Shown: piece after piece, positions 1 to 7,177 of the stretch
Position numbering within the stretch: the stretch's first letter is position 1
Layout: the number at the start of each line of letters is the position of its first letter
Origin: Bacteroidia bacterium
Lineage (GTDB): Bacteria > Bacteroidota > Bacteroidia > AKYH767-A > OLB10
Direction: 5' to 3'
Length of the DNA: 34,489 bases
NCBI GenBank assembly: GCA_025450095.1
Contig: JANWID010000006.1
Location: 1-34,489, forward strand
Notes under the pieces: generated by a model
What the model saw: only the letters and a program-made list of their open reading frames with translations
The model's database searches: none
Told to the model about the DNA's origin: nothing
Program-made: the position numbers and the translations under genes

Positions 1-902
1 GAGTATTCAAAGAGCTCTACTGAGCTTCCTGTTACCTTAACAATAGCGGATAAAGAAGCAGTCTTGAAATAAACAGATCCCGCAACGTCGCGTGTCAGGG
101 TCGTACCGTTATTGAATGATAATACCGTATTATCGGGCAAGAACGTTGTTACAAAATCATAAACAGTTCCGTTGATGATTACATAAACACCTGTTGTACT
201 AATTGTCTGTATACCTGACATCTGACCCGATGAAACCCATAACCTGTCGAGGTTATCTATTTCAATGTCGATGATGTAGCTATCGAGCATAGAATTCGCA
301 GTGGTGTAATTTGTAATTACACCGTTATAAAATTGCGACAACCCATTCCGGGTACCAATCCAAAGGCTACCCGTAGCGTTGCGTTGAATGCCGGTGACCG
401 AATCATTTGCGATGTTTGAATTGCTTGTATTATAAATAGTCCAAACTGAACCATCGAATGAGACAAGGCCATTCATCGTTCCAAACCAGGTAAGGCCGGG
501 TTCGCTGAAGACAGAAGTAACTATGTTGCCAGGAATTCCCGAATTGCCAGTATTGTAAACGGTAAATGTTGTTCCGGATTTATACACGGCTCCTTCCTTT
601 GTTCCGAGCCAGGCATTACCCAATCCGTCGAAGGCGATGGCGATCACAGAATCGGTGGGAATTGAAGAGTTAACGGTATTGAACATTGTCCAGGTGGTTC
701 CATCGTATATTCCCAATCCGTAGTTTCCAAATGCCATCCACTTGTTGTTGGTGGCATCAACCTGGATATCATTCATCCGTGCGGTGTTGACGACAACTCC
801 CGGAGGAGTCGGATGCTGTGTGTAGGGTAGTTGCGCGAATAAGGTGTCGGCAGCCAGCAACATAACTGCAGCATTGATGATGTAGAGTACTAAATGTTTC
901 AT
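1..902 (-). CDS. secreted beta-propeller protein (Reg_prop-like), 3' end off the window
   Basis: The reading frame opens at an ATG at 902 and stays open for 300 codons to the left edge, so the C-terminus is missing. The first ~22 residues (MKHLVLYIINAAVMLLAADT and following, ending LFAQ) form a signal peptide. The rest is built from ~45-residue repeats with a W-x-G-T-x-x-G core: NKWMAFGNYGLGIYDG, NAWLGTKEGAVYK, LTWFGTMNGLVSFDG and LWIGTRNGLSQFYNG. This matches the two-component-regulator propeller (Reg_prop) type of beta-propeller blade. No kinase part is visible. It may be a secreted or surface protein with a T9SS sorting tail, but that end is not in the window. The propeller call is firm; its role is unknown. 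Confidence 0.8.
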   Translation of the reverse strand, partial: MKHLVLYIINAAVMLLAADTLFAQLPYTQHPTPPGVVVNTARMNDIQVDATNNKWMAFGNYGLGIYDGTTWTMFNTVNSSIPTDSVIAIAFDGLGNAWLGTKEGAVYKSGTTFTVYNTGNSGIPGNIVTSVFSEPGLTWFGTMNGLVSFDGSVWTIYNTSNSNIANDSVTGIQRNATGSLWIGTRNGLSQFYNGVITNYTTANSMLDSYIIDIEIDNLDRLWVSSGQMSGIQTISTTGVYVIINGTVYDFVTTFLPDNTVLSFNNGTTLTRDVAGSVYFKTASLSAIVKVTGSSVELFEY

Positions 903-1163
903 TTTGCATTTGCTTTTGTGTTAAGTGTAAATTTAAAAATCATATATCCCTGACGTTGTCATTATATCGTAACAATAAATAGTCTGAAGCATACGATTAC
1001 CATTTTCTGACAACGGATACCTTTAACAATCACCCTGATCCGCGATCATAAAATCAAAAATCATTACAGGTCAACCGGGGCAGAATAAGTCGAAATACTA
1101 TTTTGTAACCTTTCGTGGTTCCGTTTACTCAAAGAAATAATCACACACTAAATAATCCTCGAA

Positions 1164-1547
1164 ATGGACAAAAGCAACCTGGCACTTACCATCAAACCAA
1201 CTGCAAATCTTCTCAAACTGACTTATGGAGTTGTTCCTATTGTTGCGGGTCTGGATAAATTCACCAACATCCTCACCGATTGGGAGCAATACCTGCACCC
1301 CGGGATTGCCGGAATGTTACCGGTTACCCCACACGCTTTTATGATGGTTGTAGGCGTTATTGAAATAGTAGCAGGATTGATTGTACTCTCGAAACCGTGG
1401 ATAGGCGGACTTATTGTTGCCGGATGGCTAACCCTCATCGCCCTGACCCTGATTGCCGGTGGGCATTATTTTGATGTAGCCGTCCGTGACCTCGTGATGG
1501 CCATTGGTGCATTGTCAATGTCGAGATTATCGAAAATTGTTCAGTAA
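1164..1547 (+). CDS. DoxX-like small integral membrane protein
   Basis: This 127-residue protein is almost entirely hydrophobic, with about four membrane helices (roughly residues 15-35, 58-78, 80-100 and 105-122). The glycine-rich helices and the sequence GLDKFTNILTDWEQYL after helix 1 resemble the DoxX/DoxD-like family of four-helix inner-membrane proteins, which are often linked to redox or thiol metabolism. It is the first gene of a plus-strand cluster: its stop codon lies 10 bases before the probable GTG start of a sigma factor gene, which suggests co-transcription. The membrane assignment is clear. The DoxX-like assignment rests on general resemblance, and no catalytic motif is visible. 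Confidence 0.6.
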   Translation: MDKSNLALTIKPTANLLKLTYGVVPIVAGLDKFTNILTDWEQYLHPGIAGMLPVTPHAFMMVVGVIEIVAGLIVLSKPWIGGLIVAGWLTLIALTLIAGGHYFDVAVRDLVMAIGALSMSRLSKIVQ

Positions 1548-1557
1548 ATTTGAAATA

Positions 1558-2232
1558 GTGAAGACAAAAGAACTATTTACAGACAAGGAAATTGTCGAAG
1601 CAATACTGGGTGGCCAAGTGGCTCTTTTTGAAATATTGGTACGCAGGAATAATCGGTGGCTGTACAAAACCGGCAGAAGCTACAATTACAGCCACGAAGA
1701 CACTTTGGATCTGATGCAGGATACATTTGTGGATGCGTATCGCAATTTATCCGGCTTCGAAGGAAGGTCCAGTTTCAAAACCTGGATCATCCGGATCATG
1801 CTGAATAATTGTTACAGGAAGCAGCAAAAATTCAGTTTCAAAAACGAGATTGCCGGTGCAATCAACGATAATTCACACCCCATGTTTACAGGCGAGAAGT
1901 CAAATGATACCAGTCAATTCATTACCAACAATGAATTAAAAAATATAATCGAATCCGCCCTGCTTCAAATCCCACACGATTACCGAATGGTATTTTCATT
2001 AAGAGAAATTACTGGACTGAATGTTGAAGAAACTGCTGAAGCGCTTTCTATAAGTCAGTCCAATGTGAAAGTTCGACTCAATCGCGCGAAATCGATGTTG
2101 CGTAAGGAAATTGAGCGCTCGTACTCAACCGAAGAGATTTACGAATTCCACCTGGTGCATTGCGATGCCATGGTGAACCGGGTGATGCTGAAAATTGGTG
2201 AAATTCAGGAGGTGTTTCCTTTTCAAAGCTGA
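1558..2232 (+). CDS. ECF-type RNA polymerase sigma factor
   Basis: This 224-residue protein has the two sigma-70 domains of an extracytoplasmic-function sigma factor. Region 2 covers about residues 25-90 (SHEDTLDLMQDTFVDAYRNL, then SSFKTWIIRIMLNNCYRKQQ). Region 4 covers about 125-187 and contains the helix-turn-helix EETAEALSISQSNVKVRLNR. After region 4 there is an extra tail with FHLVHCDAMVNRVM (about 197-210). The frame is also open from an ATG at 1504, but that start would overlap the DoxX-like gene by 44 bases; the GTG at 1558, 10 bases after that gene's stop, fits better. No anti-sigma factor is encoded next to it. Its neighbours suggest a redox or electrophile stress regulon, which is inference. 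Confidence 0.85.
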   Translation: MKTKELFTDKEIVEAILGGQVALFEILVRRNNRWLYKTGRSYNYSHEDTLDLMQDTFVDAYRNLSGFEGRSSFKTWIIRIMLNNCYRKQQKFSFKNEIAGAINDNSHPMFTGEKSNDTSQFITNNELKNIIESALLQIPHDYRMVFSLREITGLNVEETAEALSISQSNVKVRLNRAKSMLRKEIERSYSTEEIYEFHLVHCDAMVNRVMLKIGEIQEVFPFQS

Positions 2233-2238
2233 ATTGAT

Positions 2239-2246
2239 TAACTTTG
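2239..2246 (+). promoter_or_regulatory. possible -7 element of a Bacteroidota promoter
   Basis: TAACTTTG fits the Bacteroidota sigma-A -7 consensus TAnnTTTG and sits 28 bases before the oxidoreductase start. I find no convincing TTG element 19-21 bases upstream, so this is weak and the gene may instead be read from the upstream operon. Confidence 0.3.
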
Positions 2247-2274
2247 TTATAACGGCTGCCATCCCGGAATTCAA

Positions 2275-2943
2275 ATGAAGCAGCAACTTAAAGTAGTTTC
2301 CATTTCACCTGTTACTCGTGATGTCTATCGTATTGTAACAGAAAAACCCCCAGGGATCAGTTATGTCCCCGGACAGGCTGCTGATATCACCCTCGATAAG
2401 CAAGGCTGGGAAGATGAGATGAGACCTTTTACTTTTACATCGCTTCCCGACGATAATCATCTGGAGTTTACCATTAAAACTTATCCTGCACACAACGGCG
2501 TCACCAACCAGATCCGTTCCATGAAACCAGGCGATGCATTTGTGTTGCACGGTGTGTTTGGAGACATATCATATAAAGGAGAAGGAATTTTTATTGCAGG
2601 AGGCGCGGGAGTAACTCCATTCATAGCCATTTTCAGGGAATTGAAACAGCGCAACAAGGTTGGCAATAACAAGCTCATTTTCGCCAACAAAACCAGGTCC
2701 GATATCATTAATGAGGATGAATTCAGAAATCTTTTGGGAGCTAATTTCATCAATGTACTTTCGGAAGAAGCAGGCCCTGGCGACGAAAAAGGATTTGTCA
2801 CGCCTGAGCTCATCAGGAAACATTTGGAAGGTCGGGGACTTTACTTTTACCTGTGCGGGCCACCACCTATGATGGATGCTTTGAATAAACACCTTGCCGT
2901 GTTGAAAATCGGCGAAGAGTTTATAGTCCGTGAAGCGTTTTAA
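2275..2943 (+). CDS. FAD/NAD(P)-binding oxidoreductase (flavodoxin/ferredoxin reductase family)
   Basis: This 222-residue protein has the two-domain ferredoxin-NADP reductase fold. The FAD domain covers about residues 1-100, with the flavin-binding motif MRPFTFTS (49-56) and TIKTYPAHNGVTNQI for the second flavin contact. The pyridine-nucleotide domain covers 103-222, with the glycine-rich loop IAGGAGVTPF (107-116) and YLCGPPPMMDA near 195. It lacks a [2Fe-2S] domain, so it must pass electrons to a separate partner such as a flavodoxin, ferredoxin or haem protein. The C-terminus is EFIVREAF. It lies 42 bases after the sigma factor gene and 27 before the VOC gene, all on one strand, so it is probably a target or partner of that sigma factor. 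The substrate is not determined. Confidence 0.85.
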   Translation: MKQQLKVVSISPVTRDVYRIVTEKPPGISYVPGQAADITLDKQGWEDEMRPFTFTSLPDDNHLEFTIKTYPAHNGVTNQIRSMKPGDAFVLHGVFGDISYKGEGIFIAGGAGVTPFIAIFRELKQRNKVGNNKLIFANKTRSDIINEDEFRNLLGANFINVLSEEAGPGDEKGFVTPELIRKHLEGRGLYFYLCGPPPMMDALNKHLAVLKIGEEFIVREAF

Positions 2944-2970
2944 AATTTCGGATTCAAAACACTACATATT

Positions 2971-3324
2971 ATGGCCAAGGTTTCAGGTGCTCATGTAATC
3001 ATTTACACTAAAGATGCAGAAGCTGATCGGGCTTTTTTCCGCGATGTGTTAAAATTCAATTCGGTGGATGTCGGTGATGGCTGGCTAATTTTTGCATTAC
3101 CTCCTTCGGAACTGGCTTGTCATCCTGATGGAGAAAACAATTCCCATGAATTGTATCTCATGTGTGATGACATCAAAGAATTCACCAACGAAATGAAAGC
3201 ACTAAAGATAAGCTGCACAAGTATTGAAGACCAGGGTTGGGGTCTTCTCTCTCAAGTGACTCTTCCTGGTGGGGGCTCCCTCGGGGTCTACCAACCGAGG
3301 CATGCACGTCCTGATAATAAGTGA
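2971..3324 (+). CDS. VOC (glyoxalase/bleomycin-resistance/dioxygenase) superfamily protein
   Basis: This 117-residue protein has the short paired beta-alpha-beta-beta-beta layout of the vicinal oxygen chelate fold. The N-terminal half runs VSGAHVIIYTKDAEADRAFF, DVLKF and WLIFALPPSELACHPD. The second half contains HELYLMCDDIKEFTNEMKAL and ends QVTLPGGGSLGVYQPRH. Possible metal ligands are H9 or H48 and E59 in the HELYL segment, but the usual metal-site pattern is not certain, so the reaction cannot be named. It is the last gene of the plus-strand cluster and meets the neighbouring minus-strand gene tail to tail with 15 bases between stops. A detoxification role would fit the neighbouring oxidoreductase, but this is inference. 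Confidence 0.75.
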   Translation: MAKVSGAHVIIYTKDAEADRAFFRDVLKFNSVDVGDGWLIFALPPSELACHPDGENNSHELYLMCDDIKEFTNEMKALKISCTSIEDQGWGLLSQVTLPGGGSLGVYQPRHARPDNK

Positions 3325-3339
3325 ATCCAGTGCTTTTCT

Positions 3340-4002
3340 TTAATCAGGTTTTGATGTGATAATCGCTGAAAACCCAAGGCTGAATTGACTGAAATAGCCT
3401 TCGTCACCCGGAATAAATAATATTCCATATTCAGGGCGAATGGACCACCGTGTTACATTGGTGCTCAACGACAATCCCAGGTTAATGGCAATCGGATCAT
3501 CGCAAGTCCCACAAAAAGTAATCATGTATTTTGAGGATGCATTCACGTCAATTTTATTTTTTAGAACGGGCCAGGTGAGCAATAAGGTAGGATGTAATTC
3601 CCATAGTTCATCGGAATCTTCACCGAAGGCAGTACCCACAGGCATGGCTACTGCAATATAATTTTCAAGCAGTGAATACTTCGGGCCTATGCCAAGGACA
3701 TGGGTTCCTTTATCATTTACCGATTGATCATAAAACCATATGTATTCGTACCTCATCCGTACATCAAAGCGTGAAGTAACTCCATAAGCTACCTGAAGTC
3801 CCAGTTGATGCTGCAGTTCGTCGTGATCCCCTTCGTCAACAATATCAATGGATGAAAAGGAAGGGGTAAGTTCGACGTTACCTTTACCTACAGTGCGTGC
3901 AGATTGCAGTTCGGAAAATACGGGTACACACCCGTAGCAGAAACACAAATAAATTGCCAGTAGCAAATTCCACAGACTTCCTGTAAAATTTACCAGGAAC
4001 AA
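3340..4002 (-). CDS. outer-membrane-type lipoprotein, beta-strand rich; start uncertain
   Basis: The frame is open to an ATG at 4194, but the first ~60 residues of that version overlap the upstream gene (4052-4615) out of phase and look non-coding. The protein-like part begins with a hydrophobic stretch ending in a lipobox-like LCFCYGC, followed by VPVFSELQSARTVGKGNVEL. I therefore chose a TTG at 4002, giving about 220 residues with the acylated cysteine near residue 25; a TTG at 3966 is another option. The mature part alternates polar and aromatic residues (SRFDVRMRYEYIWFY, WSIRPEYGILFIPG, YFSQFSLGFSAI), as in outer-membrane beta-barrel proteins. Function is unknown. It probably shares a transcript with the barrel gene 49 bases upstream. 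Confidence 0.65.
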   Translation of the reverse strand: MFLVNFTGSLWNLLLAIYLCFCYGCVPVFSELQSARTVGKGNVELTPSFSSIDIVDEGDHDELQHQLGLQVAYGVTSRFDVRMRYEYIWFYDQSVNDKGTHVLGIGPKYSLLENYIAVAMPVGTAFGEDSDELWELHPTLLLTWPVLKNKIDVNASSKYMITFCGTCDDPIAINLGLSLSTNVTRWSIRPEYGILFIPGDEGYFSQFSLGFSAIITSKPD

Positions 4003-4051
4003 TTCATGATTACTCTGGCAATCTTTTGCCAATTGAAAATAAGTTCTGCAA

Positions 4052-4615
4052 TTAAAAATTATACCCGAATGCAATGGTACCTTCAAAGAAAGATCCCGGA
4101 CCAATAATAAAATAGTCGTTATACGCATCTGGTACCGAACCCGGCTCGAGTGCTGATTCGGTAACCACGTATTTTGCTCCACCTGTAAATTCAATCACCC
4201 ATCTGCGTGCATCGCCGAGTGGGATCAAAATTCCAATTCCTGCACCGCCACCATAACATGGGTAATACTCTGATTTCTTCGGTGGCTGACCCTGGTTTTT
4301 CCCATATGTACCGTTTGCATACACGTAAAACCCTTCTGACGTACTTTGTCCAAAATAATACTTTACAAAAGGCATGAGTTGGTAACCGGGATATTCTTTT
4401 GGAAAAAAGTATTTGAAATCAAATCCTATTGCAATATGTTCTTTGAATCCATGTTGAATCCTGACCCTGATCTTACTATAGTTGCCCGCCACTAATGCTA
4501 CCGGTGACAACAGAAATGAATTCCGGCGGCTAACGGTATCCTGGGCTTGCACCTGTTGTGGCGCTATTGTTAATGCAACCAAAATGATCAAACTTGTCAG
4601 CAGAAATTGTTTCAT
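4052..4615 (-). CDS. predicted outer-membrane beta-barrel protein
   Basis: This 187-residue protein has a clear signal peptide (MKQFLLTSLIILVALTIAPQ, cleaved near residue 24 after QVQA). The mature part consists of alternating hydrophobic and polar strands separated by glycine and aromatic residues (AIGFDFKYFFPKEYPGYQLM, GFYVYANGTYGKNQG, GTIAFGYNF). It ends in phenylalanine, as expected of a C-terminal signal for outer-membrane insertion. The size suits a small eight-stranded barrel. No specific family is recognised. It lies just upstream of the lipoprotein gene on the same strand, so the two are probably co-expressed envelope proteins. Confidence 0.7.
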   Translation of the reverse strand: MKQFLLTSLIILVALTIAPQQVQAQDTVSRRNSFLLSPVALVAGNYSKIRVRIQHGFKEHIAIGFDFKYFFPKEYPGYQLMPFVKYYFGQSTSEGFYVYANGTYGKNQGQPPKKSEYYPCYGGGAGIGILIPLGDARRWVIEFTGGAKYVVTESALEPGSVPDAYNDYFIIGPGSFFEGTIAFGYNF

Positions 4616-4736
4616 AATTAAACGTTTTGAGAATTTAATGGACTATGGAAAAATTGTCTGTTGTCGGAAAAGCTGGTATCGATTATCATGTACCCTTTTC
4701 ATTTGGCCATGGTTTGCAGTTTGGCCGTGGCATGTT

Positions 4737-4845
4737 ACCCCGACCCTAAAGGGAGGACTTTAATTTTTACTATCAACTTTTACGAGTTTCATAATATTCT
4801 ATTGAATTTTATGTTCACTAAGGATACTCCCTTTAGGGTCGGGGT
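4737..4845. repeat. 19-bp perfect inverted repeat flanking a 71-bp A/T-rich core
   Basis: ACCCCGACCCTAAAGGGAG at 4737-4755 is repeated exactly as its reverse complement at 4827-4845. The 71 bases between are A/T-rich and hold no credible gene. Each arm contains the near-palindrome CCCTAAAGGG. It lies 28 bases beyond the stop of the zinc-ribbon gene (minus strand) and 121 bases upstream of the barrel gene's start. It could be a MITE-like or REP-like element, or an RNA hairpin ending the zinc-ribbon transcript. Confidence 0.7.
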
Positions 4846-4872
4846 GAAAAGACATTAATTACACTCATGTAT

Positions 4873-5442
4873 TTAATTGTATTCATCCTTGGTAATTGAA
4901 ATGAGTGTAATGTACGCACCATTTTTATCCCTGTAATTATAATTCATAGTCACTTTATTTTTTCTGAATACCTCCATTTGAGGTGTTGTTTTTACCTGGT
5001 TTATTAAGCCCGGCTCCATAAGTCTTTTGAATTCGATTGTATCAACAGCCGATTTCTCAATGTTAACCAGAGTATAATTATATTGAAATATATTGTGAGG
5101 TAACGTAACTGCATTATCAAATCTCGTTTCCGCATCAACCATCACCGGACAGGTCTTATTCAATTCGCTTGCAGCATCCATCAGTATTTTGTCGAATCCA
5201 GGCGGAGCGAAAAACAGCTTCTGGACTAAAAAGTACGCAGCAAAAAACGAAAGGACGGTAAAAATCGCAGTGATAATTCGTTTCTTTCCGCTATTTGCAG
5301 GTTTTTTGGTTTTCTCCGCAACGAGTTCAGGTTGTATTTCTACGAACGGGAGTTCATGACCGCACTTCATGCAATACTTTGCATTCGAAAGATTCCTGGA
5401 CTGGCAATTAGGGCAAATCTTTTCTTCGGATAATCTATTCAT
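4873..5442 (-). CDS. zinc-ribbon, single-pass membrane protein of unknown function
   Basis: This 189-residue protein starts with a double-cysteine zinc ribbon: CPNC at residues 10-13 and CMKC at 24-27. A lysine-rich linker and one membrane helix (about 55-77, RIITAIFTVLSFFAAYFLVQ) follow. The remaining ~110 residues have no strong family match that I recognise and would face outwards if the ribbon is cytoplasmic; they contain a lone cysteine in NKTCPVMVDAETRFDN. The layout resembles bacterial zinc-ribbon proteins with a membrane helix and a short sensor-like domain. It stands alone on its strand, and the repeat-rich region lies upstream. Confidence 0.7.
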   Translation of the reverse strand: MNRLSEEKICPNCQSRNLSNAKYCMKCGHELPFVEIQPELVAEKTKKPANSGKKRIITAIFTVLSFFAAYFLVQKLFFAPPGFDKILMDAASELNKTCPVMVDAETRFDNAVTLPHNIFQYNYTLVNIEKSAVDTIEFKRLMEPGLINQVKTTPQMEVFRKNKVTMNYNYRDKNGAYITLISITKDEYN

Positions 5443-5460
5443 AATGATTTAAACTGTTTT

Positions 5461-5510
5461 GTGGGGGGACGACAGGATTACGGATGTGGGGGGACGACAG
5501 GATTACGAAT
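5461..5510. repeat. 25-bp direct repeat, two tandem copies
   Basis: Two adjacent 25-base units (5461-5485 and 5486-5510) differ at one base. Each is a GTGGGGGGACGACAG block followed by GATTACGGAT or GATTACGAAT. The units are very G-rich on the plus strand, in a locally A/T-rich intergenic region upstream of the zinc-ribbon gene. Confidence 0.85.
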
Positions 5511-5527
5511 CGAAGGATTCACAGCCT

Positions 5528-5580
5528 CGGATCGGGATTACGGATCGCTGATATCGCTACAACGGATCGGGATTACGGAT
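5528..5580. repeat. 18-bp direct repeat, two copies 35 bases apart
   Basis: CGGATCGGGATTACGGAT occurs at 5528-5545 and again at 5563-5580. It shares the GATTACGGAT core with the neighbouring 25-base tandem repeat, so that core occurs three times exactly and once with a change between 5476 and 5580. Apart from these repeats and the amtB promoter, the 353-base gap 5443-5795 holds nothing I can identify. Confidence 0.8.
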
Positions 5581-5748
5581 TAGAAAATTTTTAAATTTGA
5601 TTTGGTTCTTTATTTCGCCATGCAATTTATGAAAATTATCCATGTTCTAAAAAATTTACAGGAAGGGCGCGAATGTTTCGCCTGGCCGGTTGCTGAATGC
5701 AAGGGTGGTATTTTGGGTCGAATGAATTATTTCGTATCATTGCTTTCC

Positions 5749-5779
5749 TTGTTCAAAAGTATTAACCGCTATACATTTG
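5749..5779 (+). promoter_or_regulatory. predicted Bacteroidota-type promoter of amtB
   Basis: TTG at 5749-5751 is followed after 20 bases by TACATTTG at 5772-5779, a full match to the Bacteroidota -33/-7 pattern. Transcription would start about 10 bases before the amtB ATG at 5796, giving a very short leader. An ATG downstream in amtB would lengthen the leader but remove part of the first hydrophobic segment. Confidence 0.5.
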
Positions 5780-5795
5780 TATTGACTGATTCTGT

Positions 5796-7130
5796 ATGCT
5801 TCTGAAAAAACCAAACCGCGTTCCGTTTATCGCTACACTGGCTTTTATCGCCCTCCTGCTCCTCTCCATTGTATCCGCTTTTTACCCTGCTGTTCATCCT
5901 GAAGCTACAACTGAATTCGATACCGGCAATCTTGCCTGGATGTTATCGGCCTCCGGGCTGGTATTGTTGATGACCCCCGGGTTGTCATTTTTTTATGGGG
6001 GAATGGTCCATCCCAAAAATATTATTTCCACGATGCTCCAGGCATTTATTGCCTTAGGAGTGGTCAGTTTACTCTGGTATGTAGTAGGCTTCAGCCTTTC
6101 GTTCGGCGAAGATATCGGAGGTTTGATCGGAAATCCATTTACATTTTTCATGTTCGACCAGGTAGGCACCGCACCACATGCAACCATGGGAAGCGGCTTG
6201 CCCTTCGTTCTCTTCGCAGCATTCCAGTTAAAATTCGCCATCATCACTCCGGCACTTATCATAGGAGCTTTTGCAGAGCGCATCAAGTTTTGGAGCTACC
6301 TGGTTTTTATCTGCCTGTTTACGCTTATTATTTATTGCCCGCTGGCGCACTGGGCATGGCACCCGGATGGGTTTCTATTCAAATGGGGGGTGCTTGATTT
6401 TGCCGGTGGTACCGTAGTGCATATTTCAGCGGGATGTGCGGCCCTGGCCGGTGCGTTGGTATTGGGCAGAAGGCAGGCGCATGTGAATAACGAAAATCAT
6501 ACGCTCGTAAATGTTCCCTATGTAATTCTCGGCACCGGTCTGCTTTGGTTTGGTTGGTTTGGTTTTAATGCGGGTTCTGCGCTTGCGGCGAATTCACTTT
6601 CGGTTTTGGCATTTGTGAATACCAACCTGGCATCGGCAGCAGCCATGTTATCCTGGATCATGCTCGATGCGGCCAGGGGAAAGAAACCATCTGCCCTTGG
6701 CGCCTGCATTGGTGCCGTAGTCGGATTGGTGGCCATAACGCCCGCAGCAGGATATGTCGATTTCGGTCCGAGTATTTTCATCGGGTTTATTGCAAGCATC
6801 ATCAGCAATTATGCGGTGCACTGGAAATCGAAATCGGATATCGATGACACTCTTGATGTATTTCCCTGTCATGGAATTGGAGGCATCACAGGTATGATCG
6901 CAACCGCCATCTTTGCTAAAAATGGCGGATTGATTACCGGCTCCTGGACATTGTTAGGGTATCACTTACTAGGACTGGTGATTGTTTTCGCATTCACTTT
7001 TGCAGGATCTTACCTGCTGCTTAAGCTTACTCAATTGATGATGCCTTTGCGAGTACAACCAGAACATGAATGGATGGGTCTCGATGTGACTCAGCATATG
7101 GAATCGGTTTACGAAAAGGAAGATGCCTGA
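5796..7130 (+). CDS. amtB: ammonium transporter, Amt/MEP/Rh family
   Basis: This 444-residue inner-membrane channel, which forms trimers in its family, moves ammonium/ammonia into the cell. About eleven membrane helices follow an N-terminal hydrophobic segment (residues 10-30). Family hallmarks are present: FFYGGMVHPKN (65-75), the signature GAFAERIKFWSYL (157-169), DFAGGTVVHISAG with pore histidine H209, and DVFPCHGIGGITG with the second pore histidine H359. The C-terminal tail is short (MPLRVQPEHEWMGLDVTQHM), with the EHEWMGLD segment known in Amt proteins that respond to PII. No glnK/PII gene lies next to it; a membrane-tethered receiver domain follows after 47 bases instead. The length is normal and the frame intact. 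Confidence 0.95.
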   Translation: MLLKKPNRVPFIATLAFIALLLLSIVSAFYPAVHPEATTEFDTGNLAWMLSASGLVLLMTPGLSFFYGGMVHPKNIISTMLQAFIALGVVSLLWYVVGFSLSFGEDIGGLIGNPFTFFMFDQVGTAPHATMGSGLPFVLFAAFQLKFAIITPALIIGAFAERIKFWSYLVFICLFTLIIYCPLAHWAWHPDGFLFKWGVLDFAGGTVVHISAGCAALAGALVLGRRQAHVNNENHTLVNVPYVILGTGLLWFGWFGFNAGSALAANSLSVLAFVNTNLASAAAMLSWIMLDAARGKKPSALGACIGAVVGLVAITPAAGYVDFGPSIFIGFIASIISNYAVHWKSKSDIDDTLDVFPCHGIGGITGMIATAIFAKNGGLITGSWTLLGYHLLGLVIVFAFTFAGSYLLLKLTQLMMPLRVQPEHEWMGLDVTQHMESVYEKEDA

Positions 7131-7177
7131 TGTTTTCTGTACATCACTGAACATACTAACCTGTCTCATCACTAAAA

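Noticed and set aside
4003..4194. N-terminal extension of the lipoprotein frame to an ATG at 4194
   Set aside because: It overlaps the barrel gene by 143 bases in another frame and has no signal-peptide character at its start.
5461..5580. Possible CRISPR-like repeats
   Set aside because: Only two copies of each repeat, directly adjacent or with a 17-base spacer, and no cas genes.
5602..5805. A 67-codon open frame before amtB
   Set aside because: It contains the predicted amtB promoter, overlaps the amtB start out of frame and has no recognisable domain.
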